DNA from: a virus
DNA: 56,623 bases
Virus record (IMG/VR): IMGVR_UViG_3300035156_000125
Location: 1 to 56,623 of that record
Direction: 5' to 3' (one strand)
Both the position numbers and the translations under genes were made by a program. Below the pieces are notes generated by a model. The model saw nothing but the letters and a program-made list of their open reading frames with translations. It was not told the DNA's origin and searched no databases. This document shows, piece after piece, positions 33,837 to 41,945 of the stretch (its first letter is position 1; each line of letters starts with the position of its first letter).

Positions 33837-34178
33837 TTAGAACGGCAAGAATGAGCCGTCATCGGTTATATGACTAACTACTTTTATCCCCAGCGATTCG
33901 GCAAGGTTGATTTCATGTTGCATTCCTGAACTTATCCTGTCACCACACAACCACATTTCATCTATAAACCCGCGTTTAATTAACTCTGTGTCGTTCTTAA
34001 TGCCGCGTTCCCGCTCGGACGGCACATTGTCATCCAGTGCGTGGCAATCGAGCCAATACGGGGCAAATGGTACGATTTCGGGGCAATGGATATTTATGTC
34101 ACGGACTATCTGCCTTATGTTCTCTAAGTTAGCGGTGACGTTGCCGGAGATTTTGTGAGCGATGTAGATAATTTTCAT
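33837..34178 (-). CDS. Nucleoside 2-deoxyribosyltransferase-like protein (DUF4406/DUF7768 type)
   Basis: A 113-residue protein with a Rossmann-like opening IYIAHKISGNVTANLENIRQ, then VPFAPYWLDCHALDD, and a SGMQHEINLAESLGIKVV segment carrying the Glu that acts as nucleophile in this superfamily. Many phages carry one. It may handle modified nucleotides or cleave N-glycosidic bonds. It lies next to the DNA methyltransferase. Confidence 0.7.
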   Translation of the reverse strand: MKIIYIAHKISGNVTANLENIRQIVRDINIHCPEIVPFAPYWLDCHALDDNVPSERERGIKNDTELIKRGFIDEMWLCGDRISSGMQHEINLAESLGIKVVSHITDDGSFLPF

Positions 34179-34231
34179 ATTATGCTTGTTTATTGTATTC
34201 GTTTCGGCTTTTTTCGGTAAATGCTTACGCC

Positions 34232-35218
34232 TTATATTGCATGTCTGAATAAATCGGGTTTACTCATTTCGATTGCAGCCCGTTTATTGCTCATTAGGAC
34301 GTGCTTTAGTGTTGTCTCAAACCCTACGAACCTTCTACCCTCTTTAGCTGCCATTGCGCATTCTGTGCCGCTACCTGCGAAGGGAACGACTATTAAATCA
34401 TTCGGGCGGGAACAGGTCAGGATTAAGGCGCGGGTAACCGCTTCCGGCTTCTTTGTATCGTGGTCGAATTTTCTTGTATTTAATGTTTCCTGCTCAAACT
34501 TTAGTACATCGGTAAGCATTAGTAAATTTTCGAAAGGACGCCGCGTCTTTTCGTAATTGTCGCGAAGTACTCTATATTCCGAATTTAATTCTAGGTAGGA
34601 CTTTTGTAAATATTGAGACCCTAACCATACTTGCAAACTTTTATAAATTGGTTCGCTAATCATAGCGGGCTCCATCTTATCCAAACTTAAACAAGCGGAT
34701 GCAACCCCGCCGCCATTTGTAGCAGTCCCTAATGCAGCATTTATTTCGCTGAATGAAATTTTCCCTTTTGCCTTAATTATTTCCTCCCTTATATAATCCC
34801 TTACATTACAAACACAACCAGTTAAATTTATTGTATCATGTGTGTACATTAGCAGCCTTTCCGTAACAGGAGCGAATGAACGAAAGTTCTGAATGTACAT
34901 TCTGGTTTGGCAATCTTTCTTTTCCCACACGATCGAGTTTTCTAAATTGAAATACCGATCGAAAATAACCTGCACATAAGCTATTCTTTTAGCGTGTCCC
35001 CAAACAAACAAAGTTCCATTGTCGGCTAAAATCCTTTTGTAAAGTTTCGCCTGCCCTTCCATAAATTCTAAGTATTCATCAAACGACTTCCACACAAAAT
35101 CAAAGTCACCTTTTACCTCAAAATATGGCGGATCTGCAATGATTAGGTTAGCGCATTTTTCCGGCAATTGGGGTATGCCTATTCGGTTGTCAAGGTGGTG
35201 TACTGTATTTAACTCCAT
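34232..35218 (-). CDS. Site-specific DNA methyltransferase (N6-adenine/N4-cytosine, beta-type order)
   Basis: A 328-residue protein. The catalytic motif DPPY is at 29-32 and the SAM-binding FAGSGT at 280-285, so the catalytic motif comes first (beta class). A variable region of about 150 residues, probably for target recognition, lies between them. No restriction endonuclease is found nearby, so it is an orphan, likely protecting phage DNA from host restriction or marking it. Confidence 0.9.
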   Translation of the reverse strand: MELNTVHHLDNRIGIPQLPEKCANLIIADPPYFEVKGDFDFVWKSFDEYLEFMEGQAKLYKRILADNGTLFVWGHAKRIAYVQVIFDRYFNLENSIVWEKKDCQTRMYIQNFRSFAPVTERLLMYTHDTINLTGCVCNVRDYIREEIIKAKGKISFSEINAALGTATNGGGVASACLSLDKMEPAMISEPIYKSLQVWLGSQYLQKSYLELNSEYRVLRDNYEKTRRPFENLLMLTDVLKFEQETLNTRKFDHDTKKPEAVTRALILTCSRPNDLIVVPFAGSGTECAMAAKEGRRFVGFETTLKHVLMSNKRAAIEMSKPDLFRHAI

Positions 35219-35230
35219 ATTTCTCTTTTC

Positions 35231-35572
35231 TTACCAACCAAATTCACCCTGATCGAGCGGCTTGGTGGGGTGTTTAATTACGTTAATTCTATAAAATTCT
35301 TCGGTTGAGCCGTACAATCCCAGCTTTCGTTTACCCGTCTTTACCAGGTGGTCTTTCTTGTATAGGTTCGTTACGGCCCGTCCAATCGATACCTTTATCC
35401 ATTTATGCCCCGCTCGCTCGCACATGCCGAGAATATCCGAAACGGTAAAGGGCATTCGGGTCGTCAGGTATATTTTTAGGCAAGCCTGTTCCTGCGTTAA
35501 GCACTTGGCAACCTGGTCTTTCAGGGCTTGGCCTGCAGTTTGGTTGGTATTGTAAAATGTTTGGGTTGTCAT
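35231..35572 (-). CDS. Putative winged-helix protein
   Basis: A 113-residue protein in which FTVSDILGMCERAGHKWIKV, then SIGRAVTNLYKKDHLVKTGK, reads like a winged helix: a recognition helix followed by a wing. It may be a small DNA-binding regulator. Its stop is 12 nt upstream of the methyltransferase start. Moderate support only. Confidence 0.5.
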   Translation of the reverse strand: MTTQTFYNTNQTAGQALKDQVAKCLTQEQACLKIYLTTRMPFTVSDILGMCERAGHKWIKVSIGRAVTNLYKKDHLVKTGKRKLGLYGSTEEFYRINVIKHPTKPLDQGEFGW

Positions 35573-35600
35573 AACGGTGTGGAGTTGTCGAAGTTGGGAA

Positions 35601-35867
35601 TTACTTTAACCTTTCTTCTAATTGATAAAAAGTGAACCGGCTCCAATTCTCTTTCAGGAACTCAATTTTCATTCGATCATCAAGGCTGCCAGAAGTAAAC
35701 CCTTCTATTTTGAACTTTTCGAATAATGGCTGTATCACTTCAGATAGCCTTCTTTTATCCTGTTTTGCCATTGCCCTTGATACGCGTCTAGTTAATTCTT
35801 CAATCAACTCATCGTCGCTTAATTCACTCGGCTCCGGGTCGGCTACCCAAACTTCAACGTATGCCAT
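35601..35867 (-). CDS. 88-residue unknown early protein
   Basis: MAYVEVWVADPEPSELSDDE is followed by a helical, charged body (LIEELTRRVSRAMAKQDKRR). The opening, a strand then an acidic helix, resembles small early proteins in other phages of this kind. It precedes the winged-helix gene. Function unknown. Confidence 0.6.
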   Translation of the reverse strand: MAYVEVWVADPEPSELSDDELIEELTRRVSRAMAKQDKRRLSEVIQPLFEKFKIEGFTSGSLDDRMKIEFLKENWSRFTFYQLEERLK

Positions 35868-35878
35868 AGCTTTATTTT

Positions 35879-35980
35879 TTACTGTTTTATTTCAATCACT
35901 TCCACAACAACAACCCGAACAGTTTCGATTGTGTCGTGGATGGTTAGGAGGGTGTTAGGCGAACATTGCTGACTGCTCAT
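35879..35980 (-). CDS. 33-residue peptide overlapping the NinB gene end
   Basis: It starts MSSQQCSPNTLL within the last 26 bases of the ninB-like gene and continues TIHDTIETVRVVVVEVIEIK, a Val-rich strand. It fills the gap before the next gene. It may be real or chance; tiny overlapping genes are frequent in this genome. Confidence 0.3.
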   Translation of the reverse strand: MSSQQCSPNTLLTIHDTIETVRVVVVEVIEIKQ

Positions 35981-36383
35981 TAGGATAGGGAATTTGCGTG
36001 TTTAAATACTCGGCTGCAAACTTTATTACTTCGTCAATTAGTACCATAAAATCAACCGTGGATAGCGTCGCGGTGCTGCCTGGTATTTCTATTGCTTCGC
36101 CTGTGTTGCGGTTAGGGATGCACTTTTTTAGAAACTTGTATTTGATAAACTCGTGTGCATCGTTGTTATCCCTTATTTCATCCCATCCCGAATTGCGCAA
36201 TCCTTCGAAAACCAATGGAACCAGACAACCCCAATAGAATGAGTTTTGAGGCAGGGAGCGGCGGTTATTAACCTTCTTAACCGTCACTCGATACTTTCCG
36301 TCCGCAAGCTCGGTAAAAAACTTACGGACGGCTGTAGTGTTTGTGATCTTGCTGTCGGTTATATGTAGAATGAGTTCTTGCAT
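35955..36383 (-). CDS. ninB: NinB-like recombination protein
   Basis: A 142-residue protein matching lambda NinB/Orf: KYRVTVKKVNNRRSLPQNSF followed by YWGCLVPLVFEGL, then HEFIKYKFLKKC and STATLSTVDFMVLIDEVIKF. This family binds single-stranded DNA and SSB and helps strand exchange in phage recombination. It follows SSB and the Sak4-like ATPase, as expected for a recombination operon. Confidence 0.8.
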   Translation of the reverse strand: MQELILHITDSKITNTTAVRKFFTELADGKYRVTVKKVNNRRSLPQNSFYWGCLVPLVFEGLRNSGWDEIRDNNDAHEFIKYKFLKKCIPNRNTGEAIEIPGSTATLSTVDFMVLIDEVIKFAAEYLNTQIPYPNEQSAMFA

Positions 36384-36401
36384 AACATATTATAAAAAAT
36401 C

Positions 36402-36845
36402 CTAAAATGGCAAATCGTCGATCGGCTCAACATAGCTACTGCTCTGTGCCGTCTGGTAAGTCTCTGCAGGCGTGTAGGTTTGCGATTGTTGTGGCTGCTG
36501 TGACTGCTGTGACTGCTGTGACTGCTGCTGACCGCTGCTAAGTAGTTGAACAGATAACACGCGAAGCGATAAAGACGCACCATGTTGCCCTGTGTTCGAG
36601 GTATAGGTTCGAATATCCGGGCTGCCTTCCACATACACTTGAACACCCTTTTTTAGATACGGAGCAATACCAGTTTTATCAGTCCAATATGCGCAATCCA
36701 CCCATATACTTTTGTCCTTCTGATTACCTTGCGCGTCCTTAAACTTTTCAGTATGGCATACGCTAAAATTCATTACTTGCTTGCCGCCTACGTTGTTAAT
36801 AAGGCAATCTTTCCCGAGGTGGCCGATGGCCTGTAGTTTAATCAT
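36402..36845 (-). CDS. ssb: Single-stranded DNA-binding protein
   Basis: A 147-residue protein: OB-fold over residues 1-105 (MIKLQAIGHLGKDCLIN, FSVCHTEKFKD, SIWVDCAYW, KGVQVYVEGSPDIRTY), a Gln/Ser linker at about 112-130, and the acidic tip DDLPF that recruits partner proteins. The linker DNA has a 9-bp unit (TGTGACTGC) repeated three times at 36499-36525, prone to slippage but in frame. Confidence 0.95.
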   Translation of the reverse strand: MIKLQAIGHLGKDCLINNVGGKQVMNFSVCHTEKFKDAQGNQKDKSIWVDCAYWTDKTGIAPYLKKGVQVYVEGSPDIRTYTSNTGQHGASLSLRVLSVQLLSSGQQQSQQSQQSQQPQQSQTYTPAETYQTAQSSSYVEPIDDLPF

Positions 36846-36850
36846 TTCTT

Positions 36851-37396
36851 TTATTTCAACGTAACACTGACAGACGTTGTACTGGTTTTGTATGGTTTAT
36901 AAACTGTGTAGGTTTCGCCGGTTTCCGGATCGGTCACTACAAGTCCGCTTTCCGGCACAGCCTGCAAAAACGTTTCACGTTCCTTTATCTTCTTTTCAAG
37001 TTCTTGCTGCTTTTCGTACAACTCACCCAAAACAGGGTCTTCGGTGTTTTCGTAGTGCCACTTTGTGCCGGTTTCTATTTGTGTAAACTTGGCATTGTGA
37101 AAGTCGAAAGACTTTTGCCCGTTGCAGTTTTTTGTAAAGGCGTCTAACAAATGGGATTTATACTCCTTTGCGGCTTCCAGGTTCTTGTTCTTTTGCTTGT
37201 CGCTACTGGTTAGCTGCGTAATAATATCCTCCATTGCCTTTACTTGCAAATGAACAATAAGCGGGTTTACTTCGCCTTCACTTAGTCCGGCTAATACTCC
37301 ATCAACAAACGACTTTCGCTGCGCCTTGTTGGTCTCAAATAGCGCAAGGGTTGACTTTGGCGACATTTCAACATCCTGATCAAAATAGTTTTCCAT
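36851..37396 (-). CDS. Unknown recombination-associated protein
   Basis: A 181-residue, helical and charged protein (SPKSTLALFETNKAQRKSFV, QVKAMEDIITQLTSSDKQK) lying between the Sak4-like ATPase and SSB with gaps of a few bases. Proteins with this profile are common partners of AAA recombinases in Bacteroidota phages, perhaps a nuclease inhibitor or annealing helper. That role is inference from position. Confidence 0.6.
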   Translation of the reverse strand: MENYFDQDVEMSPKSTLALFETNKAQRKSFVDGVLAGLSEGEVNPLIVHLQVKAMEDIITQLTSSDKQKNKNLEAAKEYKSHLLDAFTKNCNGQKSFDFHNAKFTQIETGTKWHYENTEDPVLGELYEKQQELEKKIKERETFLQAVPESGLVVTDPETGETYTVYKPYKTSTTSVSVTLK

Positions 37397-37398
37397 AG

Positions 37399-38274
37399 TT
37401 AGGCTGTTTGCGCTTCTTTTGGAGCGGTTAAGAATTTATATCGAGACATTGCGGCTGCGTGAAAATCTTTATCCCTTACAACGTATTCAAGCAATGTGCT
37501 TTTAAAGGTGCTTAGGTCTTCAACGGTGCCGCAATTAGAAAGATTTGCAATTGCTTCGCTTACCGCATCTTTCATATCTACTCCACTTTCGCACCATTCA
37601 GCTATCATTTTTCCGGTTGCTTCTGAAGGGGTAAATTCAGGCTTTCCCATAAATAAGCCGGTTCTATCTTTGGAGGCAGAAGCGTTGTGGTTTTGGTCGA
37701 GGTTTAGATTAATGGTTAATTCGTATTCATAGCCGTCCCTTGTAATTTCTTTTAAACCCGATTTCTCAACAACTGTTTTACCATTACTATTTTTACTCAT
37801 TTCATAATCCTGCTTCCTTCTAACCGTTGTTATGATATGAGTAGGACTTTGTAAAATAGCATCTATAAAACTCTGGTGGCGTGGCGTCACTTTGCCCCAT
37901 GAGGTGTAACTATTTTTAGCTTGGCTTGCTTGTGTTATCTGATCTACTATTTCTAAGCAGCCGCCTTTCCCATCCCACTCATGCGTTATACTATCGACTA
38001 TAATAACCTCCATTCCTGCTACCTCGCAAGTCTTTATTGCTTCTATATATTTTTCCGGTGTAAACGGAGCAGATAGCGGTAAAACATTGTAGTCGCCTAA
38101 ATGCGCGTACAGGTCGGCGCTATTGTTCTCTGTGTCGATTACCGCGACTTTTGATAAGTCACCACAAAGTCCTTTAGCGATCAGTATTGCGGAGTAAGTT
38201 TTGCCGCCTCCGCTTACTGCTGACAGCCCTAACCTTATTTTTGCTTTTTGCCGTGTGGCTTTTCTTAGTTGCAT
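37399..38274 (-). CDS. Sak4-like RecA-fold ATPase
   Basis: A 291-residue protein. Walker A GLSAVSGGGKT is at 16-26, and Walker B VIIVDSITHEW at 90-100 (Asp94). VAVIDTENNSADLYAHLGDY and ITTVRRKQDYEM match AAA_24/Sak4 recombinases, the phage single-strand annealing or strand exchange ATPases. It lies immediately upstream of SSB and NinB genes on the same mRNA. Confidence 0.85.
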   Translation of the reverse strand: MQLRKATRQKAKIRLGLSAVSGGGKTYSAILIAKGLCGDLSKVAVIDTENNSADLYAHLGDYNVLPLSAPFTPEKYIEAIKTCEVAGMEVIIVDSITHEWDGKGGCLEIVDQITQASQAKNSYTSWGKVTPRHQSFIDAILQSPTHIITTVRRKQDYEMSKNSNGKTVVEKSGLKEITRDGYEYELTINLNLDQNHNASASKDRTGLFMGKPEFTPSEATGKMIAEWCESGVDMKDAVSEAIANLSNCGTVEDLSTFKSTLLEYVVRDKDFHAAAMSRYKFLTAPKEAQTA

Positions 38275-38295
38275 TACTTTATTTTTTAAGATTTA

Positions 38296-38601
38296 TTAAG
38301 CAATTTCCCCCTCCCCGATCCGAACATTAACCGGATAGCCTATTTCCTTTTCCTCAATCGCGGTAACCATGCGCTGTACGAGGTTGGCGTAGTACTCCTG
38401 CAATCGTATCACTGCGGCCTGGTGTATCCTTTCTTCGTGCTGTAGACTTGGTATTAAGCGCCTGGCTGGATGCATGTGATCAAGCCGGTATGACCATTCA
38501 ATTTCTCGGTGACACTCGTCGGCCTTTTTGTTTAAGTCCTCGATCAGTTTCAGTACGGCCAGTTGCTTTTCGGTTGCGGAGATTAGGTAGGTGGTTATCA
38601 T
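38296..38601 (-). CDS. 101-residue helical protein
   Basis: Start chosen at the ATG at 38601 (MITTYLISATEKQLAVLKLI), which overlaps the upstream stop in an ATGA; a longer reading would overlap much more. It is helical with a charged end (EEKEIGYPVNVRIGEGEIA). Function unknown; it immediately precedes the recombination ATPase gene. Confidence 0.6.
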   Translation of the reverse strand: MITTYLISATEKQLAVLKLIEDLNKKADECHREIEWSYRLDHMHPARRLIPSLQHEERIHQAAVIRLQEYYANLVQRMVTAIEEKEIGYPVNVRIGEGEIA

Positions 38602-39071
38602 TTGAGGCTGTTTTGGTAGGCTTCGTATTCTTGTTGGGTGGCGGGGAGCAAATAAGGTAGCCACATAGATGCAGTCATGGGGCAATTATCTATACTTATC
38701 GTATTGTCCGGCAGTAGCTTAAATTTGACTACTTTATTTTCCGTACCAAACCCTTGCTGCCATGTGGCATACTCCGGCATGTCCTCTATCTTTCTATCCT
38801 CCCACCATCCAAGAAGTTTAAATAGGTGCGGTAATTCTTTCAATCTTTGCTCTGGAAAATAATTCCTTACCGTTGCATTGCCTGTAAATCCATCATTGCA
38901 ACTCGTTTGAGTTATAAACCAACTAACATTATCCCTATCCTTTCTTTTTTCCGAATACGAATTTTCTACTAACATTCCTGCAGTATATGGGGAATGGATA
39001 TAATCTGCAATAACCTTATAGCGCGGTTTCATTAGTTCTTCCGGTGTCATAACGGTTTGTTTTACATCCAT
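38598..39071 (-). CDS. Unknown early protein
   Basis: A 157-residue protein (MDVKQTVMTPEELMKPRYKV) with a Trp-rich middle (LLGWWEDRKIEDMPEYATWQ) and a C-terminal segment SMWLPYLLPATQQEYEAYQN. It resembles short uncharacterised phage proteins. Its stop overlaps the next start (ATGA). Confidence 0.6.
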   Translation of the reverse strand: MDVKQTVMTPEELMKPRYKVIADYIHSPYTAGMLVENSYSEKRKDRDNVSWFITQTSCNDGFTGNATVRNYFPEQRLKELPHLFKLLGWWEDRKIEDMPEYATWQQGFGTENKVVKFKLLPDNTISIDNCPMTASMWLPYLLPATQQEYEAYQNSLK

Positions 39072-39274
39072 CCCACATGAACTTTATCAACCACCTTCAC
39101 GGTAAATCGGGTTGACAAGTCCATTGCGCGACGGTCTTTTTTAAGAAGTTTGTTTAATTCGGTTTCGACGGGCGTTCCTTTCGGTACGGGTAGTTCTTTT
39201 GTCAGCACCGGATACGTAGCGCCCCGGTCTGTGATTTCGTAGTCTACTTTGTAGAGGTCTTTTGGAGGTTTCAT
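39062..39274 (-). CDS. 70-residue small protein
   Basis: Start chosen at 39274 (MKPPKDLYKVDYEITDRGAT), just after the previous stop at 39276; an earlier ATG would overlap that gene by 60 bases. The end DRRAMDLSTRFTVKVVDKVH overlaps the next start by 10 nt. Beta-rich, function unknown. Confidence 0.55.
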   Translation of the reverse strand: MKPPKDLYKVDYEITDRGATYPVLTKELPVPKGTPVETELNKLLKKDRRAMDLSTRFTVKVVDKVHVGWM

Positions 39275-39275
39275 A

Positions 39276-39635
39276 TTATTGATTTGAGTATTTAAATCCG
39301 TAGTCTTTCCACACTTCGCCTTCAACAACCTGGTCAAATGATTTTAGTTTTCTTACGCTCCAACACTCCGAATCTCTTCCCATAAAATCAACTCCCTTTA
39401 TACCCATCACGAAGTATTCTATTTGTCCCTCTTTTTCAACGTGCGTTCCGTCAGAATAACTTTTAAACTTATCCGAAACGACTGCGGTTAGTTCGTGGTT
39501 ATCGCATATCCCGCTTGCGTCAATTGATGATGGAAGTACTATATCGCCAACAAATAAATCGGCTCCGGTTAAGTCCTTAAAGGGCGTTGGCTCGCCACAA
39601 ATACCTAGTCTACATTCCCCCGAATAGATGTACAT
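39276..39635 (-). CDS. Unknown early protein (YopX-like tendency)
   Basis: A 119-residue beta-rich protein. KDLTGADLFVGDIVLPSSID recalls the I(Y/F)xGDI(V) element of YopX-type proteins, but the rest is different. Function unknown. Confidence 0.55.
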   Translation of the reverse strand: MYIYSGECRLGICGEPTPFKDLTGADLFVGDIVLPSSIDASGICDNHELTAVVSDKFKSYSDGTHVEKEGQIEYFVMGIKGVDFMGRDSECWSVRKLKSFDQVVEGEVWKDYGFKYSNQ

Positions 39636-39647
39636 AATATTTATTTT

Positions 39648-39845
39648 TTATTGATTTAATTCCCATAATTCCTTTGCAATTTTTTTCCTGACCGGGCCGT
39701 CAATATTCCAGTCGTACCATTCTACATCTTCCTCGGTCTTTATGATCAGGCCGTTTTGGAAGTAGACTTTTTGGACGTCGGGCGGGAGGGTTTGGTCTAT
39801 TTGTTCGAGTTGTGCCATTTGATAAATTCGGCTCCCTTCTATCAT
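39648..39845 (-). CDS. 65-residue small protein
   Basis: Start chosen at 39845 (MIEGSRIYQMAQLEQIDQTL), which overlaps the upstream stop (ATGA); an earlier ATG would overlap that gene by 87 bases. It ends in KKIAKELWELNQ. Function unknown. Confidence 0.5.
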   Translation of the reverse strand: MIEGSRIYQMAQLEQIDQTLPPDVQKVYFQNGLIIKTEEDVEWYDWNIDGPVRKKIAKELWELNQ

Positions 39846-40177
39846 TTTCTTAGCTTTTCTATAGATTGTTCTAATGTGGGATGACGCAAGCTCATGCTGC
39901 CTTCCCTGCCTTGTCGCTTCCATATACACACTTTCATTGACCGCGGGCTACTAGGTCTTATTTCACCACGAATACACTTGTCATGGCACATAATCACAAA
40001 GTCTGTGAGGTTGTAAAAATCAAAAGTTGCCATACCAGCAAAGTCTTCCACGCAAAAACCCTCACCCCATTCTTTTACTTTACTAGGTAGATGATGTTCG
40101 CCACGGTACAATTCTGAAAAGAAAGAAGTAGCTTCCTCTTTTGTCAATCTTTGTCTAGTCGGTTCTTCGCCTATCAT
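39842..40177 (-). CDS. Unknown early protein
   Basis: A 111-residue protein beginning MIGEEPTRQRLTKEEATSFF, with Cys and His spread through the middle (FVIMCHDKCIRGEI), possibly a small metal site. It overlaps its neighbours on both sides by 4 nt. Function unknown. Confidence 0.55.
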   Translation of the reverse strand: MIGEEPTRQRLTKEEATSFFSELYRGEHHLPSKVKEWGEGFCVEDFAGMATFDFYNLTDFVIMCHDKCIRGEIRPSSPRSMKVCIWKRQGREGSMSLRHPTLEQSIEKLRK

Positions 40178-40407
40178 TTTTTAAATTTTTTATGTGACCA
40201 ATCAAAATTTGGGTTAAGTACTCCTTCTTCAATCATTTCATCGAATTTCCCGTTGTCTCTCATGCTTTCCTGAATGTATTTATATGAACGAGCGGCATCA
40301 TTAAATACAGGGTCATCATCATCTAAATGACCTATCAAACACATAGTCAATGCCAAGACGCTTTTCTCTAAAGAAATTACCCTTGCCTTTAATTGTTCTT
40401 CTGTCAT
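40174..40407 (-). CDS. 77-residue acidic helical protein
   Basis: MTEEQLKARVISLEKSVLAL begins a helix/coiled coil; the middle DDDDPVFNDAARSYKYIQES is acidic. ATGA overlap with the next gene. Function unknown. Confidence 0.55.
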   Translation of the reverse strand: MTEEQLKARVISLEKSVLALTMCLIGHLDDDDPVFNDAARSYKYIQESMRDNGKFDEMIEEGVLNPNFDWSHKKFKK

Positions 40408-40465
40408 TTGTTTTAAAAATTGCAGGCAGTAGAAACCGCCCGCCTGATTGCTTGCTTAGAAAATG

Positions 40466-40567
40466 TTATTTCCGTCTCAACCACTCCCAGGCTTGCAGGA
40501 CTTTAATTGCAAGACCGGCTATGATCGTGGTGATGGCGTGAAGGAGGTAAGAAATGAGTTGCTTCAT
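40466..40567 (-). CDS. 33-residue membrane peptide after YopX gene
   Basis: Reads MKQLISYLLHAITTIIAGLA, then IKVLQAWEWLRRK: one membrane span with a basic end. Its ATG overlaps the YopX gene stop (ATGA), which supports translation. Function unknown. Confidence 0.4.
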   Translation of the reverse strand: MKQLISYLLHAITTIIAGLAIKVLQAWEWLRRK

Positions 40568-40962
40568 TTGAGCAGTTCGGGGTTGTCGTGAATATTGCCT
40601 ATGACTACAAACGAATGAAGCCTATTAATTGAATATATTTCACTTGTTGCAAAGTCAGTTAGGCAATACATAAATTCCTGATCATCAAAAAAAATATGAC
40701 CTTGTAAATTTTCGATGCCTTGCTTTGTCCTGAATTTAGCGTTACACCAATCAAATTCATATATATTTTGGTTATTGGTAAAGTCATGAACGCCTACAAA
40801 CTGCCCTACAGTTTCAGGTATTACCACATGGTAAGTATTGGACGTAGCTTCGTCAAACGGTTGCCAATAAATTAGGTGATCACCTTTTGGCCTCTTTACG
40901 TAATAGCCGTACACCCACTCACCATTATCTAGCCGCTTTCCTCTGAATATAATTTGTTTCAT
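40564..40962 (-). CDS. YopX family protein
   Basis: A 132-residue protein with the YopX signature throughout: IIFRGKRLDNGEWVYGYYVK, VIPETVGQFVGVHD, IYEFDWCNAKF and the ending FVVIGNIHDNPELL. These proteins are widespread in phages of Firmicutes and Bacteroidota; they form oligomeric beta-folds and their function is not known. It lies early in the minus-strand operon. Confidence 0.9.
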   Translation of the reverse strand: MKQIIFRGKRLDNGEWVYGYYVKRPKGDHLIYWQPFDEATSNTYHVVIPETVGQFVGVHDFTNNQNIYEFDWCNAKFRTKQGIENLQGHIFFDDQEFMYCLTDFATSEIYSINRLHSFVVIGNIHDNPELLK

Positions 40963-40972
40963 TTTGGTTTTT

Positions 40973-41083
40973 TTAACTTTTTACAATCCTTACTCCTTCA
41001 AAATTATTTACCCGACGTGTTCCGCATTTGCGCGGTTTACGTTTGGGTTGTTTTCGGAAAAGGGCGAGTATTTTTTTGATCAT
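40973..41083 (-). CDS. 36-residue basic peptide
   Basis: Reads MIKKILALFRKQPKRKPRKC followed by a short end. It is strongly basic and its ATG overlaps the stop of the 28-residue peptide (ATGA). It could be a small nucleic-acid-binding peptide or spurious. Confidence 0.35.
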   Translation of the reverse strand: MIKKILALFRKQPKRKPRKCGTRRVNNFEGVRIVKS

Positions 41084-41166
41084 GGCCGGTCGTTTATTTT
41101 GGCGAATAATATGTGCCTAAGGAATAAGAACGTCAGTACGCAGAGAGCAAAAGTTGGGATGAACAT
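41080..41166 (-). CDS. 28-residue membrane peptide
   Basis: Reads MFIPTFALCVLTFLFLRHIL and a short polar end. Mostly hydrophobic, with an ATGA junction to the following gene and 22 nt from the upstream stop. Low but real support from coupling. Confidence 0.35.
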   Translation of the reverse strand: MFIPTFALCVLTFLFLRHILFAKINDRP

Positions 41167-41188
41167 GGCAAGGGGGTTTAGATCGTTA

Positions 41189-41599
41189 TTATAAATTATC
41201 AGCAATTCCGCTAATATCTTTCTGTCTTAGTAGCACAAGGCGTACTATGTAGGCGTTGACCAATGATGCGTGTTCGCTTTGCCTTCTATGCTTTTTACCG
41301 TAGGCTTCGATTAGGCTGTAGGATTGTTTCAATTGCTCTAGTTCGGTACAGCCTTCTATCTGCATTTTGATGATGTAGAACTCCCTGATAAAATCGTCTT
41401 CCTCGATAAACATTCGACCGTTTTTCATCACTAGCGGCCAGGGTAGCGGGTATCCGTTCCGCTTACTTTCCCGGTAGTTCTGTATAATCAGGTAGATAAC
41501 AAGCGCCAGGACCGCAACGGCGCTTATACATAGCAGGCTGACCAGTACGCTAAGGGTTGAAAGATGCTCGACGGTTAGGAAGGATTTTAGCTTTTGCAT
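41189..41599 (-). CDS. Single-span membrane protein of unknown function
   Basis: A 136-residue protein. Residues 14-40 (STLSVLVSLLCISAVAVLAL, VIYLII) form a membrane helix, followed by a cytoplasmic-type helical domain (EDDFIREFYIIKMQIEGCTE). An early phage membrane protein of this sort could act in superinfection exclusion or host takeover, which is speculation. Confidence 0.6.
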   Translation of the reverse strand: MQKLKSFLTVEHLSTLSVLVSLLCISAVAVLALVIYLIIQNYRESKRNGYPLPWPLVMKNGRMFIEEDDFIREFYIIKMQIEGCTELEQLKQSYSLIEAYGKKHRRQSEHASLVNAYIVRLVLLRQKDISGIADNL

Positions 41600-41700
41600 A
41601 TCATTTTATTAAGGCTGTAGTATTCCGGGTAAGACCGGTACTCTGCGCAGAACCTTTCGCGGTCAAGTCGGTCAAAAATTATTTGGCTTTCGATGGTCAT
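41587..41700 (-). CDS. 37-residue small protein
   Basis: Reads MTIESQIIFDRLDRERFCAE, then YRSYPEYYSLNKMICKS. The 3' end overlaps the start of the membrane protein gene by 13 nt and it begins 4 nt after the previous stop at 41705. Composition is protein-like; function unknown. Confidence 0.4.
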   Translation of the reverse strand: MTIESQIIFDRLDRERFCAEYRSYPEYYSLNKMICKS

Positions 41701-41704
41701 TGGG

Positions 41705-41902
41705 TTATTGTGCTTTTAATCTTCTTTTAGCGACCGACATTGCGTAATCTTCTTCTATCTCTTTTTTGAAGCTGATTTTCCTTACTACTGTTTTTCGCGG
41801 TGCAGGAGCTTGATTTTGCGTTAGCTCGTCAAGCTCCGTCGTTGCCGCTTTGATCATTGCTACCAGGCGCTGAACTCGTTTAATTTTATCTTCGCTATTC
41901 AC
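41705..41902 (-). CDS. 65-residue helical protein
   Basis: MNSEDKIKRVQRLVAMIKAA is a long helix; the end (RKISFKKEIEEDYAMSVAKR) is basic. It is the second gene of the early operon after the Cro-like gene. The 218-base gap upstream (41903-42120) contains a GC-rich stem-loop and a small AGGGC/GCCCT dyad. Function unknown. Confidence 0.55.
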   Translation of the reverse strand: MNSEDKIKRVQRLVAMIKAATTELDELTQNQAPAPRKTVVRKISFKKEIEEDYAMSVAKRRLKAQ

Positions 41903-41945
41903 TATTATAAAAAAATTATCTATCTTAGTTTTCTACCTGAAAGTT

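Noticed and set aside
36499-36525. CRISPR-like or regulatory repeat
   Set aside because: Three 9-bp units simply encode the Gln/Ser linker of SSB in frame. No CRISPR array was seen in the window.
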